Positions 1-13,527 of a stretch of 64,000 nt of DNA are shown piece after piece. Position 1 is the first letter of the stretch. The number at the start of each line of letters is the position of its first letter. The stretch is from Ptiloglossa arizonensis (taxonomy: Eukaryota > Arthropoda > Insecta > Hymenoptera > Colletidae), in assembly GCF_051014685.1 (NCBI RefSeq), contig NC_135060.1:4030001-4094000 (forward strand), given 5' to 3'. A program made the position numbers and the translations under genes. The notes under the pieces are model-generated. The model was given only the letters and a program-made list of their open reading frames with translations. It was not told the DNA's origin and did not search any database.

Positions 1-2079
1 GCACTCGCCGAGAGATGGATAAATTTTACCTCGTCACGGTCGAAGTAAAACTTTCATTAACGTGAACACTAGCCGACACATACGTACCTCTCCGTTGGCG
101 TTCTCTGTGGACTTTGACGTACCGAACGTTACACTTTCGTCGAATATAAACAATACGTGTACAACGAGCTTGAACGTAATTTACCGGTAAAAATATTGGA
201 TATCGATGTACCTCGATCGGTGAAAATTTAATTACGTTCGCTGATACGTAACTACGTTAAGTTTGTTAACTGCAACAGAGATCGAGAATACGTGGTTTGT
301 GGTGTACTATATGTAAGACCAAACGAGAGAAACGAATGGATCGAAATTTACGCAAAAAGGGTATTTTTCATGAAAGATCCGGTACGAAAGTATACGTTTA
401 ATACTCTTCTCGATGCGATAGACTGGTTTATTTATTTCTCGTTCGAGAATCGTCGCGTTCGGTATCGTTTCCATCTTAACGACATCGTGCGCTCCTCGAT
501 CGTCTCGCAACGATTCTAAACGAGTAGAAGATACAAAAAAAAAGAAAGAAAGAAAAGAAAAATTGTAGCTCTCTCGCCGAGTGATCGAGCGCTACCGACT
601 CGCTCCGTGAGATTCCGAGAAACAGGTGGGGGGATAACTTGGCGAAAAGTCGAGGAAGAAATTCCGAGTAACCGATCGGGGAGAGAACTCGTGGGCCTGT
701 ACTCGGTAACGAGGTTTTCTTCGACGCGGGGTTACCGCGGTGGTGTATCGTCGATGGCGGACGAATCGTCGAAGAAATGGTTAAACGACGATGAACGATA
801 CCGCGCGGCAAGTATTCACCGCAACGATAACGACCTACCGTGGAATAATAATTATCGGGAATCCCGCGAGATGACCTTTGACGGCGGCCACTTGCGAAAT
901 AGACTGTAACGAAAAGTTTGCACCGCGCCGATTGAAATTAACGTACGCGTTGGCCGTCCGTCCGTCTGTCCGTCCGGTGCGTACGAATCGCTCGAACTCC
1001 GAGGGAAAGGCCTACTTTTCATCGATGTGTACACAGCTACGGGCAACGTACGTGTCTAACACACCGTTGTACACCTCTTTCTCGATACCATCCTCCTCCA
1101 CCTCGTTCGCTGCTCTCCACCTCGTCTCCGTCGGCTGGCTCTCGAACAATAGCACCTCGGCTACACGGTGGATGAACTTCTGAGGCTGGAATCGGGCTCT
1201 GCCCACTCTGTGAATTTCGTTTCCGTAAAAATGGCCATAGGAGAAAAGAGGTCGGCCCGATCTAAACGGCAACCTACATCCCGCCGAGGTAAACGTACCC
1301 AAAGTACAGGCCTCGATAATGCATCGCCCCGCTCCACGGTATTGCTGAAAAATAGAATGTAAATAAGCGTTTTCAAACGCCGCGTTAAGATACGAGCCGC
1401 GTACCGCCGTTGAAATGTCAAACGTGGATCGTTTGTATCGCGGATTACCGATAACGTACGAACCAGGTTTGAAATTTCAGCGCCGGCGCGGAGCTGAGCG
1501 CCGCCGCGAACCGTCAGGGATGACCTCTTGGCGAAAAGAGGGTCTCTCGGTTCGGTTGTGAACCGGGTGTTGCTCTTTTCTTTCGAGTTTCTTCGAGTGA
1601 CGCGTCTCGAGAACGCGTTACCGAGGCTGCCGATGAAAATTCGGGGATAATTAGCGTCGTTGCGGTAATTGAAACGTAAACCGCGAAACGGTACGAAAAG
1701 GAGGCGCCCGCGAAACGCGTTCGTCGAAAGTTTCGATGTCGGTACACTCGGCTCGTATCCGCGGTTGTTCGTTCCTAGTATCGGTATCGTTCAATTTTAA
1801 AAGCTTTATTTAAGTTTACCGAACTCTGGCTTTTATTATCGGAGAAGGTAATCTCGGTGATATCTCTTCGATCGGAAATATTCAGCTACGTGTGTTTCTT
1901 CTTTTCCGTTGGGTCGGTTGAGAAACGGAAATGAAAATCTCGAGTCGATGACGGTTTACTCGAGGTTCTTGAATTTCAAGTCGATCTGCCGAGTTACTCT
2001 TGAGACAGCGTGCGTACCATAGTGGAAACGTTTCAAGAACTTTCTCTTTAAAGTTCGATAACGCTCCTAATGTCTCTAA
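1..2079. other. CpG-rich non-coding sequence
   Basis: Short open frames exist on both strands, but none has a recognisable domain or a convincing exon structure. If the missing first HMG exon lies upstream of the window, this is intronic. Confidence 0.5.
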
Positions 2080-2775
2080 TCTCGCAACGATTCTTTTCCG
2101 ATGATACTCCAAAGTCTCGAATCCTCCCAAGACATAGAAATATTCCCAAAGAGAAAGAAATCAATTACTTCCCTCCGAAATTACGGAGTCTACCCTTCGA
2201 CTCGATTAACCCCTTTCAATTGCCTTCGACAGAATTTTGTAAACTAGATTTACTACCAAATTTTCATAATTTCGCAACAATTCTTTCCCGATGATACTCC
2301 AAAATCTCGAATCCTCCCAAGACACAGAAATATTCCCAAAGAGAAAGAAATCAATTACTTCCCTCCGGAATTACCGAGTCTACCCTTCGACTCGATTGAC
2401 CCCTTTCAATTGCCTTCAATAGAAAATCCTCTTCGATAGAATTTTATAAACTACGTTTACTACCAAATTTTCATAATTTCGCAACAATTCTTTCCCGATG
2501 ATACTCCAAAGTCTCGAATCCTCCCAAGACACAGAAATATTCCCAAAGAGAAAGAAATCAATTACTTCCCTCCGAAATTACCAAGTCTACCCTTCGACTC
2601 GATTAATCCCTTTCAATTGCCTTCGATAGAATTTTGTAAACTAGATTTACTACCAAATTTTCATAATTTCGCAACAATTCTTTCCCGATGATACTCCAAA
2701 GTCTCGAATCCTCTCAAGACACAGAAATATTCCCAAAGAGAAATAAATGAACGCCTCCCCTCCGAATTGAGCCAA
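2080..2775 (+). repeat. Tandem repeat, four copies of 190-207 bp
   Basis: The word GATGATACTCCAAA recurs at 2100, 2290, 2497 and 2687, so units are 190, 207 and 190 bp. Copies share long, nearly identical stretches (for example CAGAAATATTCCCAAAGAG). The 207-bp unit carries an extra block of about 17 bp near 2420-2440. The last copy diverges after about 2745. Confidence 0.93.
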
Positions 2776-3809
2776 GTCTACCCTCCATCGACTCGGTCGA
2801 TCCGTTTTAATTTCACCGAAGGCGAAACAGCTTTATCGTCGGTGGATACGGGGATCTCGTTGCTGAACAACGCGGACCTTTCTTCCGTGCACCTGTATCG
2901 CGCGTCCTAGTTCGGTATCGGGAAATGTGAATTATTATCGGCGTGGAATCGCTTCGCTACCAGCGCGCGTCGGCCGGTGGTCGGGTGTCGGTTGATTCCC
3001 GGGCCGACATTTTCGCCGCGGAATAAATACATTCTCGTTCGGCCGGGCACGATTCGCGGCCACTTACCTCGTCGTAAACAATGCTTCCACGTGGAAGAAC
3101 GTCTACTCTGTACAACTTAATCCGATCGCGATGGGAAGAGGATCGTACGAGTCGTAGGGATGTCGTAGCTAAGGGGTTCGTAAAGGGGGATCCGGGTACC
3201 GGGGCGAGGTGCCTATATACGCTCGAACGTGCTTAGCATAATGCAAAAGTTTGTCTCTTCAAATCGGACGCGGAACATTATTCACCCTCGTCATTCTCTC
3301 CTCTCTCATCGTCGGCCGGGACCGATTCACCCTGCGAACGCGTCTCGTTCTGCTCGTTTTCTGCGGCGTTGCTCGATTAACCCAAGACAAGATCGGGCTC
3401 TGGTACGATCACGAAACTCATTTGTTCCTTTATATCGTCTGCACACTCGGCCTCCGCCGTGCATTACTTACGTCCGTTTAGATCCTACCTGCTGAACCTT
3501 GTTTCGTCTATCTACGCTTAGGATCTTTCGGGGAATATTGCGATTATGCGTTCGTGGAAACTGTTATTGACAGGAACGCGCGCCACGGCGATCGGGTCGG
3601 ACGTTGCCCGAGCGAATTTCGCGCGTCCCTGGTTGTCCCGAGACCTTGCAAATTTGGTGCCCCGGATGGTGGTGAGGATCCTTCGATTGAACTCGCCGAC
3701 ACCCGTGCTACTTTGCGAAAATATCGACGAAACGTCTCCTCGCGGTCGTTCTCATCCCCCGCGGGAACGAGACCCTTTCGTCAGCTCCGACACGAGCCTT
3801 TGTACTTAA

Positions 3810-3873
3810 TAGCTTGCTCGATGAGTTTCGTCGATCGATAAATATTGCGTAACATCGAACAACCTATTGCGTA
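3810..3873. mobile_element. Possible mariner-like terminal repeat relic (inverted pair)
   Basis: GCTCGATGAGTTTCGTCGAT at about 3815 and, 20 bases further, TCGAACAACCT in the opposite orientation resemble ends of the type AGGTTGTTCGATAAGTTTCG. The DNA between is far too short for a transposase, so at best this is a collapsed relic. Confidence 0.25.
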
Positions 3874-4390
3874 AATTACATAGGAACGACGTTGAAGATT
3901 CAGAAAAGAAGGCTTCAAAGTCGTCGTAAAAGTTAGACAGAAGTAACAATTCGACCAATTAGATCGCAAAAACCATAGTAGATCAACGTAGATCTTTTAT
4001 CGCGTAGATCTTAACCGCTTTGGGCGAGACACAAAACTTGACCATTCTCGCAAAGAGTTCGCATATGTTTCGTCGAATCGGTTACCAATTTACTTTCCGC
4101 GAGTAACGCGATGTAATTCCAATTCTAAAGTATCGCTTCCGAAAGAATTGTAAGTCATCGAGTCGGATAGCTTCGCAACATCCGTAAAGAGTCACTGTTC
4201 TCGTTCCCTCTGCCCCCGAAACCACACGTTTCTCAATCCAAGACCGATCTTTCGTTCTTTCTCCGATACGTGCAACGTTCAATTATTACATACACTGTGA
4301 TTTTAATCAACTTTGAATTTCAAACTTACGAAATACCCGATCGCATTTCTCCTATTTTTCATCCACGAAGTACGTCCATTTTTTGTTTCT

Positions 4391-4412
4391 TTTCTCTCTC
4401 TCTCTCTCTCTT
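4391..4412 (+). repeat. CT microsatellite
   Basis: This is a nearly pure CT run within a pyrimidine-rich stretch. Confidence 0.9.
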
Positions 4413-5227
4413 TTTCAACGACTCGTCGTAGGTGTTTGGTTTTCTCGTAGTTGATTCTTTCAAGTATCCCGAGTCCTAATTGCGAGTTGTAATTCCGCAC
4501 GAGCCGTTAATCGTACAAAGAAGACTGCTCGGAGCGATCCTCGACGGAGGTAGAGGTTCGCGATATTCCGGTGGTCGGCTTTATCGAGGGTTAAATCTCT
4601 GCCGGTCCTGTTTTTACCAAGCCACCGGGAGTCCACCGTGTAGATAATACCGACAAAGTCGTATCAGGGGCATTACGCACAACCGTGCAGAGGTGGACGC
4701 GGCTGGTACCTGCTAGGCGAACCAGCGTAACGAACTCTCGGACAAGATCGGGCCCAATAATTGCGCGCGCACATACAAAATGAGAATCGGGGTGGGGATC
4801 GACGGAACAGGGCCCGACGGATCGACGTACGATCGGAGGGGGCGGCCCTCGCATAAAACGACGCCTAAACGCGGACAGGACGGACCTTGTACCTCGATCG
4901 GACCGATCGTTTCCGTCGTTAGCGAATCGATCCTCCTCTCGGACCGATACACGAGTTAATTGTGACACATTTTCTGCGACTCGTTTTTAATTCGACGTTG
5001 TCTCGCGAATATCTCGTCCGTGGAACACCGCGTCCGGTTGTCTCGTTAGCGGATGCCTTTACTATCCTCTGACTTTTACTTTTTCTTTCTTCGAGGAATT
5101 GAAACGATTTTCGCCGGGGCATCGTTTTCGATTTACGCGAAGGTACTCTTGGTTTAGCTTATTAACACTGGAACCGTATTCTTGTTCGTAACTGTCTTCC
5201 AATCGTGACTCGCGTGTCTTCGAAATT

Positions 5228-5252
5228 ACTAGGTTGTTCGATAAGTTTCGTC
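5228..5252 (+). mobile_element. Possible mariner-like terminal inverted repeat
   Basis: TAGGTTGTTCGATAAGTTTC follows a TA-containing site and resembles insect mariner ends, which typically read TTAGGTTG followed by AATAAGT-like sequence. No partner end or transposase frame was found nearby, so this is a solo relic if real. Confidence 0.3.
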
Positions 5253-5449
5253 GTTCGTTGAAACTTATTCGGTGACCCGGTACGGTACGTTTCATCGAAC
5301 GAAAGAGCTAATCGATTCACGAAGAAGATCGTCGAACGAAAGAGATTCATTTACGAATGCTGTTGGTTCGATAATCGACACCGAATATCGCGGACGAAAA
5401 GCTCGTCGATGATCGAATCGTTCGAAAACTAAGTTCGAAGCGGGTTGAA

Positions 5450-5477
5450 TTGACCCGTTTGTCAGTTTTAGGGTCAA
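5450..5477. repeat. Inverted repeat TTGACCC/GGGTCAA
   Basis: Seven-base arms at 5450-5456 and 5471-5477 are separated by 14 bases. The GGGTC/GACCC core is the same as in the two hairpins near 63.0-63.2 kb. Confidence 0.7.
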
Positions 5478-7255
5478 CGTGTATCTCGGTGGACGTGATT
5501 GGTCGCGGTGGATGTTTACACGGTATCGTTCAGGAAAGATTAAAACGTCACTGAAATCCACACGGGTAATAATTTTGCTAAAATTCAACTTCGACGTATG
5601 TGTTTCCGTCGCTGAAAATCGAAACGAGTTTGTTCGAGCTTCGTGGTACGTTCGATAGTTCGCGAAATAATTGCGCTCATGCGCCCAAGTCAGCCATAGC
5701 GTGCATTGTTTTCTCGAACATCGGCTTCGAGAGTGTACCACGCGAGCATTAGAAAAGGAATTTTTCGGCCTTACCCCGGATTATACTGTTTAAAGATTAG
5801 ACATCGACGGTACCTTAAGAGCGTTTTACTTTAAAACAACCATGCATTGAAATCACTATCCTCGTTCGCGGCGAAGCGAATGGCGGCAGATTATCGTCCA
5901 CGGATTCAGCTTCCCCGATACTTCTGAACCCTGAAAGAGGTTCGAAAACCTTGCCACGTCGATGATTTTGAAAATCTTCGAAAATTTCAATTCCAGGAGA
6001 TCTTCTCGAATCGTATCTTTCCTTCAACGGGGGTAACCGGAGCATTGGGTAGAGAAAACTTATCTTTGCGATTTGTGTTCGAGGTCGGCGACCTTTTTTT
6101 TGTAATTCCAACTCGTCAACGTACCGAGAAGAAGAGAATAATTGTCAAACGTTGAGTTAAAAGTTCATCGTCGAAACGAATCTTCTTCGAAAACGATCGT
6201 CGAGTTTGGAGCGCGATAAATCTCGAGTAGCGTCGTTGTCGTTGATCGCTAGCTTTTTCCAAAACGATAAAGAACCTTTCGAGATAAACGCGATCGAACC
6301 CATCGATCGGTACGCTCGAGACGATCTAAAAAATATTCAACGTCTCGATCGTTTCCTCGACTTTCGAAATATAACTACAGAAACGTATCGCTGGTTAAAC
6401 TTCTCATAATTATTTTTATATTCACCGGACTGGTAATGTTCCCTGCACCTCGTCTTTTCGAATTTTCAAACTTTCCGAACACACTCGCGATTAGAGACTG
6501 TCTGAAATCTCTTCGCAGTTCTCTCTCGCTCGATCTTCGTCAATCAGCAACGTTGATCCTCGCAATTCCGAGTTGATCCTTCCCCTATCTACCGTACTTG
6601 CACGCGTACCGAAAAGCTTCTCAAACTTCTCGACCGAAACTCGACGAAACTGCTCCGATTGTTCCCTCCCAGCCCTCGTGAAAAAAAGAGAAGAAAAGAA
6701 AGAAATTTTCCAAAAAAAAGAAAAAGAAAACTTTCCACTCCCTTGAACGTAGCCTGCCTCCCTCTAGGCTATTCCTCGAGCAAGAATCCGCAGCTCGGAG
6801 TCAAGTTCCCGTTTAGGGTGGTACGTTCGTGTAGCTCCCGGAGGAAGGAATCTCGATGAAGAGTTCGAAATACGCAAGTTTGGCGTATTTGACGCGGAAC
6901 CGAGGGCTGTCACGGACGAGGAACGTGGAAGCTGACAGAACGGACGTATATACGCGTCGACGTAGACGCTCGGCGTGGAACGGTGGTACGGTGTTACGGT
7001 GTGCGTCCGTGTACGCGTGTCGCGCGCATAAACGAACACGAAGAGCCGAGGAACCGACGGGTTGGCTAAGCTAAAGCAATAATAAGCCATAAGCGCAGTC
7101 TCTGCATAGAATGCCGGGTAATGAGGTGGAGTCGAGAGCGGAGTCTGGCCGCACCCTTACCTTACCTTACCTTCCGACGACGCTGCACTCGCGGCCGACC
7201 CACCTATCCACGGACGACGAGCCACGAGGACGACGGGGAACGGTGGATACCGAAC

Positions 7256-7295
7256 GGGGGGTACCAGGGGCCTAACAGGGGGCCTACCAGGGGGG
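7256..7295 (+). other. G-quadruplex-forming motif
   Basis: Four runs of four to six G are separated by loops of 5, 7 and 7 bases (TACCA, CCTAACA, CCTACCA). This satisfies the usual G4 rule, and the last two G-run/loop units are near copies of each other. Confidence 0.75.
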
Positions 7296-10185
7296 TACGA
7301 CGAAGACGACCGCAAAGATTACAACATCCTCCGTGTGGATTTACCTCGAGAGAGAAATAAATTATTATATTTATGAAAATACACGGAGGATCGCGTTCTG
7401 TACGGAGGTGGGACCCCTCGAGCGCCGACTACGTTCCGCCGACGACTCCGAGTTTTGTCCCTCCTGATCGCCGGGCCGCATTGCACCACGCCTGTACAGC
7501 TCCGATCAGAAGTGACGGGTGCGATCGAGCCGTTCGAACGAAAGTTTCCGGCTCGGCTCGAGTCCCCTCGGCTCCGCCGATTTTGTTAGGGTTTAGCCCC
7601 GGATTAACACGTTCCAGTCTGTCGGGCTCGAACGACCGTGTGCGCGCCACGTTCCAACGATGTAGAACGCTTTTCGTTACTCGGACTTTATCGGTATCCG
7701 TTTCGTACCATTTACTTCTCGAACCCTCACCACTCCTATGCCGAGTGCGGCACCGACCTCACGTTTCTTACTCCGCGTGTCGAGCTGGACGTTCTACGGC
7801 TACCTTGCTACTCGCAGGGGGACCTCTCGCGGTAGCGGAAATCGCATTCGAAACGGTAGTGGCTGCAACTTATCCTACACGTATCCAGTATCGGACAATT
7901 TTAACGGGTCTATTCGAAACCGGCCTTCGTTCTCGAGATATTTTTATTTCAAATTTTATACGCGCGTATGAAACGAATCGCTTCGATTTTTTTCATAGAG
8001 CAAATTTTGGGTAAATCGGTGGAGCTAATTATTGTGCAGTTGTTGGTAATTTGATGGAATTCTAAGCTTCTGGTTTGCTATTTTTTCTTCTTTTGGTACA
8101 ACTTTGAAATGTGAAAATATATTTCACTTATTTTATTTTTATTTAACGTCAGTGCTATACGATACTGATACGAGGACAAGAAACCTGAAATTTTTCACAG
8201 AAACGATCGATATTGTGTATTATTAATTTTACATTTCATTATTTCCCATCAACGACCAAGCTATTGGAACGGTATGGAAAATAGCAATTTCAAAAGCAAT
8301 TTCCACTACCCCGAGGTACCCTTGTTAGTACAAATGAAACGTATATTCGTTAAACGCACTGCATTGTTGCGATACATTTTATCTGCTTTTTGAATCTATT
8401 TCGTAGATTGATCGAGTAGTTGTCGGTGGGAAGAGAAAAAATTAAGGGGTGTATAGTCAGTATAAATGCGACTATAGTCGGACGCATATATACGTCCAGC
8501 GACGAAAGTTATCTACGTGAACGCATTTATACACGTTCTCGAAAATAACCTTCTCGAATTATTCAATTCGGAGCAAAAGAATTACAATTGCAACTCAATC
8601 GACGCGTTTACACCGATGAAAAAATATTCCGACTTAATTGGAAGGGCCAGACCGTGAGTATTCAGCACTCAAAGGGTTTATCTTTGCACTCGAGAAGTCT
8701 TCTGTCGTCGACCGATGCACCGGAATTTTTCTAATTTTTCTAATTTCCAATAAAAACTTCGCAACTCGAGACGAACGAAATGTTTCGTAAAGTACACAAA
8801 GATACGAGATCCAAGTTGATTCAACGATTTTTGTTTACCTTCGAATAAAAGATCTCTTCGAAGTTTTCAGTTCCCCGTTCGAAAGAACTCTCGAACTCTT
8901 ATTCTTCGTTCGACTATTTTTAACCAGCCAACGAGTCGAATATCCTCGTGGTTCGCGACTAATAGGAGATATTCGGGGTTCCGATCGATGTTCGAAAATT
9001 TAGAAACGTTGTATTCTAGGGAAGAAAACGTTCACCTCTTCGTTTGGAACGGTATCTATTTGCGTAGACGAGCGCGAAAGTTCGTACACGGTGAGCGGTC
9101 CAACCCTTCGACGACCACGCGATTTACGCGGAATACCACGTGGGATTTCCGATCGATCTCGAGGAAAAATATCACGCGCCGGTGACTCGTTGCGAATATT
9201 AATATTAACGATCGACATCGTTTCGTGGGAAGGATAGCGTTTGTGTGCGCAAATTCGAATTAAAACTTCGTCGACTCTTGTGTACTTGGCGCGTGTTTAA
9301 ATTGTCCACCGAAGGCGTACGAAATAATTCTTACGAGAATTGAACAAGTCGCTTGTTCGGTTAATGAGTTACGATAGGTTTACTCTTGGAAACAGTGTTG
9401 CGTGATTATTGGGTCTCCTGTAACTGTTCCGTGTAATTCGTCTGTTGTTTCTTTTTATTTTTTTTTGTAGTTTTGTTCAGCAAAGGATCAAAGTCCGTTC
9501 ACAAGGAAGTAAAGTTACTCGAAATGTATAAGAATACGATTTTACAACGAGTCCCGAAGGTAGTTGCGCGAAGATATTGATTTCTCCGTTACGTGTACAA
9601 GACTACGTGGGTTAATCGACCACGGATCTGTATTATTTAATTTCGGTCGACTCGAAGCAAAATGGACGCACTTAATCGCAGCGTAGGGTCGAATGGAATG
9701 TAAGTAAGGGTTACACGAAATGGCGAGTATTAATTCAATTAAGTAAACGAGTCACGAACGAAATAACGAAGCTGCGGTCAACGAGAGACCCGCGCGGTTG
9801 TAGGACGGTTAAGGAAGTGTAAAATCGAAGCGTTGGTCACCGAAACGATGTTTGCCATTCGACGCGTTAAATGTTACACCTCGCCTTCGATTTACGCGAT
9901 AAATTCGCTACCAACGCGCGAAGACACACTTTTGGCGATTATAATTTATCGAGTAACATTATCAGCGATGTAACATCGTTTTCAACACTTTTGTCGTATA
10001 TTCGAGATCGCCTCTCGGCGTTGATAAATGCATTGGAACGAGATTGGCGCAATCTGGACACTCGATACGAGTTTTAATTTTGCTGATAAAATTTGAATTT
10101 TTCTTGCAAACGAAGATAAATGTACATTCCTCGAGATTAGAATTACTTTCAATCTCTTGAAAAATAATCAAGTACAGCTCACTTA

Positions 10186-10325
10186 CGTAGTAGAACTTGT
10201 ACGGTAAAACTTATACGGTAGAACTTATACAGTGGAACTTGTACAGTGAAACTTCTAAAGTAGAACCGGTACAGTGAAACATACGCACCAGAACTTGTAC
10301 GATAAAACTCCCAAAGTAGAACTTA
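10186..10325 (+). repeat. Degenerate 15-17 bp tandem repeat
   Basis: About eight imperfect copies of a unit like GTAGAACTTGTACGGTA run through this stretch, with variants such as GTGAAACTTCTAAA. Confidence 0.8.
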
Positions 10326-12714
10326 AAAGTGTCGATTCTCCTCGTTTCGATGAAACAAAGTCCAACACCGTAGCGATCGTTCTCCCGTTACGTGTCCCCC
10401 TATTAATTCGAAGACTGCATATTCGAAATAGACGTAGATATCACATGCATCGTACAATATTATTCAACAGCGATCGCGCGGGTCCGTTCCCAAGCCATGC
10501 AATGTTTGCAACGGGGAACGGTTAAGGTTTCGATCGCTGTTAAACAATCTCTAAAATCTGAACCCGACAAACCGCTTTGTGGCTCGGGAGGCCGGCCTAG
10601 ATCGGGACCAGAATCTTCCACTCGATGATAAATCGCGCAAACGATCGCCGGTGCTTCGTTGCTTTTAATGAAAACCATTGTTTTGTTTCGTTAAAATTCT
10701 TGAGCGCGACGTTTAAACGTCTCGCCGGACGTTCGTTACTCGAACCAGTAATATCTCTCTTTTTTCTCTCATTTTTTTTCGTTCCCCTATCCGTACCACC
10801 CGTGGTGGCCGACATTGTATTACGTGACAGAATTTTATTGGCCAGCTTGAAATAGGTTTCTCCGTAGTTTCTTGCCGTAGCGGCGGGACGCGTTAGAGAA
10901 ATTGACAAACGTGCGTCGCCTTCTCTCGTGAATTCCCAAGCGGATTGTTCGGAAAGCACATACGTATAGGTTCGAGCCCTCGATGTCTCCACGGCCGAAG
11001 CGTTTTCGTCGTGCAACGTCGTCGTCGTCGTGCAACGTCGTCGTCGTCTCGTCGCGCGCGGGGACGTGGGTACATGCATAACGCAGCACGACAATTGCAC
11101 TTTCGTACCGCGATATTTCTCACTTCGAGACGTCCAAGGTAACGCAGCCAGCGGCGATGAATGATTTTCCAGGAAGAGATTCAAAGCTGCGCCCACGGCG
11201 CAATTAGGCGCGTTTCAAAAGTTATATTTATCGTTTATAGTTTTCATTGTGTAATTGTCGGTAACTCGGGGCCAATTTCATTCGTAATTGCGCGCTAGCC
11301 GGCCGACTGATATCACGGCGCACGGCGATTACCAGGTAACGAAATTCTGAAAATCCAACGGCCACGAGAACGACATCCGGAGACGTTTATCGGACCTTGG
11401 AACGTTTTCGATCGAAAAATTCCTACCACATTTACATTTTAACGAAGCTTTTCGTTCCGAGATCGTTCGATTTACCGGGTGTCGAGATTGAAATTGAATC
11501 GTGGACCGAAAATTACATTTGGAGATATTCGAGAAAACTGTTTTTTGCAGTCGTTTGCGTTAGAACCACCCGACGATTGAGAATTAAGAGGAACTCGTGA
11601 AATTGATTATACGTATAGAATGGAAAAAATCGTAACGCTTTTTGAAAATATGCTATGGAATTTGAAGTAAGTTTTCTTGTAAAAGCAGTTGGTAAATCCA
11701 GTGTTGAACTCGAGGGACTGTCCGAAATACGTATTATAGTTTGAACGTTGGTACAGAAACGAACAAGGTATAGCAGATCTTAGAGTCACGAATGCGAGAG
11801 AAGGTAATACGGGATGGAGATTTTATTTTGGAAATTTCGTCAAGGATGCGGAGGCTAAAATGACGCAGAATTCCTAGAGTACGACACCTCGTGACATCCG
11901 TCGAAACTATGCATCTGATCGCGAGCTCCACACTGTGGACACAAATGATACGTTATTTACCGGAGCGAGTGTCGCGGTGTACGAGAATGACAAATCTCGC
12001 GTAGATTAGAGTGTAGGAAGAATAAAATCGAAACCAACTCTGTCACGCAATGTCTCGATTGTTACAAAATTTACGCATATTTTAAATTCACTCGTGTATC
12101 TTTCCCTTAAAGTATCAATTCATGGAAACACGAATAACCTGGAAATAATTCTTAAAATTGAATCCTCTCCGATTGAATAAAATTCGTTTCGAATAAAGTT
12201 ATCTTTCCGTTCCAAACATTTGCGTATATTTTCTCACAAGAACGTCAACTGGACCTGCAAAGTTTCATCGCTCGTTCGTTGGATATACTTTCCGTGATTG
12301 TTCGAAAATTTGAATAAAATTCGCGCGACGGGTGATCGGAAACGTGGACCAATTAGGAAACCACTCTCGAAACGATATCGATTTCAATCGAGGAAGTTAT
12401 CGTTCCAGTCCCGAGCACGTGTACCGTTTAAAAGTGGGCTGTAAATGGGGTTCGCGACTCGATCGCTCCAGAAACCGGCAATTATCGTCGATCGGGTTCG
12501 AGACGAATTCCACATCAGTTTCCACGAGGAGTTCGCGTCGTGTCGCGGTGCTTTCTCAGCGTCAAAGGAATCCCAGCGTCCACTCGCCGTCATTCATGAG
12601 CTACCACGAACTCGATTACAGCTACCGAACGAAGTCAAACGCATCAGATAATCCATTAAGATCAGGAGAGCTCGAGGAGAGCTGCTGGCTGATCGCTGGG
12701 GACAGATTACTTTT

Positions 12715-12812
12715 CCGTCGGGCGAAACCCGGGAGCCACGAATCCGCTCGACGAGATTGTCGAGGGGCCCACACGAGGGTCCGCTCGCTTTGTCCACGTG
12801 CCCGGCACGTAC
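12715..12812 (+). repeat. Imperfect direct repeat, copy 1
   Basis: CGAAACCCGGGAGCCACGAA and the following CGCTCGA, GGTCC and CTTTGTC(C/G)ACGTG words recur at 13432-13527 in the same order and orientation, with substitutions and small gaps. The copies are about 717 bp apart. Confidence 0.75.
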
Positions 12813-13431
12813 ACACCGACGGCCGTGTGTACGGGAACGACTCCACGCAGAAGGATTCGTAATCGACTACGATGATTTTGCGTTCGGTAAAAAAATTCGA
12901 TCGATCTTCGAGCGCGTAATTTCTCACCTACGAACACTCGTATCGTTTCCGAGAATACCTTCTCGAGGGGAATATATTTTCAAATTGTGGAACAACGACA
13001 TTATCGAAATACCTCATCGGAGTGCAACCGATTCTTTGCAACCGTAGTATCTTTTCGAAAGTAGTTTCCTACTCGATACGTGTTTTTATATCGACGCGGA
13101 AACAATGACGTTACGTCGCGTAAACTTTCCATTGTAATTATACTTGAGACTCACCTAAACTTTGGTGCACCGTTTCTCTAAGTTGTCATTCGTGACTCCA
13201 TTTTCTATTTCCGGGATACTTCGAACTCGTTGCGTTCGTAAAAAAGGCGTCGAATGAATGAAGATAAAATACGGTGGAAAATTATTCGTATGCGTTGCGT
13301 CGCACGGTATCTGGAACACTGGGATAAGATTTGTACGATACTGAGAAATGATTCCTCGATTTCGGAGACGATGTTCGCGAGAATAAAGAAAAGGGAGCTC
13401 GAGAAAGGATTCCTTTCATCGAGTACCGACT

Positions 13432-13527
13432 CCGTCCGACGAAACCCAGGAGCCACGAATACGCTCGACCGGGGAACTCGTCGATGGTCCCCGGCTCCCT
13501 TTGTCGACGTGTCCCAGCGCGCACCAC
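13432..13527 (+). repeat. Imperfect direct repeat, copy 2
   Basis: This is the partner of 12715-12812. It shares GAAACCC-GGAGCCACGAAT, CGCTCGACC and CTTTGTCGACGTG. The function is unknown; it may be a duplicated regulatory segment or an old dispersed repeat. Confidence 0.75.

Larger units (their letters stand above)
2776..10185. other. CpG-rich non-coding region, no supported gene
   Basis: Long open frames (for example 7373-8014) are Arg/Ser/Pro-rich, overlap others on both strands and lack domains, as expected in CpG-rich DNA where stop codons are rare. Listed separately inside it are a CT microsatellite, a G-quadruplex motif, possible mariner ends and an inverted repeat. At about 8655-8690 the words AAAGGGTTT and TTTGCACTCGAGAAG resemble a dispersed insect repeat known to me only loosely. 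Confidence 0.5.

Noticed and set aside
7373..8014. Plus-strand open frame of 213 codons
   Set aside because: Arg/Ser/Pro-rich translation typical of CpG-rich non-coding DNA, with equally long frames in other phases and on the other strand.
10960..10985. tRNA B-box-like word GGTTCGAGCCC
   Set aside because: No matching A box or cloverleaf stems could be placed around it.
12332..12862. Open frame of 176 codons
   Set aside because: Begins with GTG rather than ATG, has no domain, and part of it is a non-coding direct repeat shared with 13.4 kb in a different peptide context.
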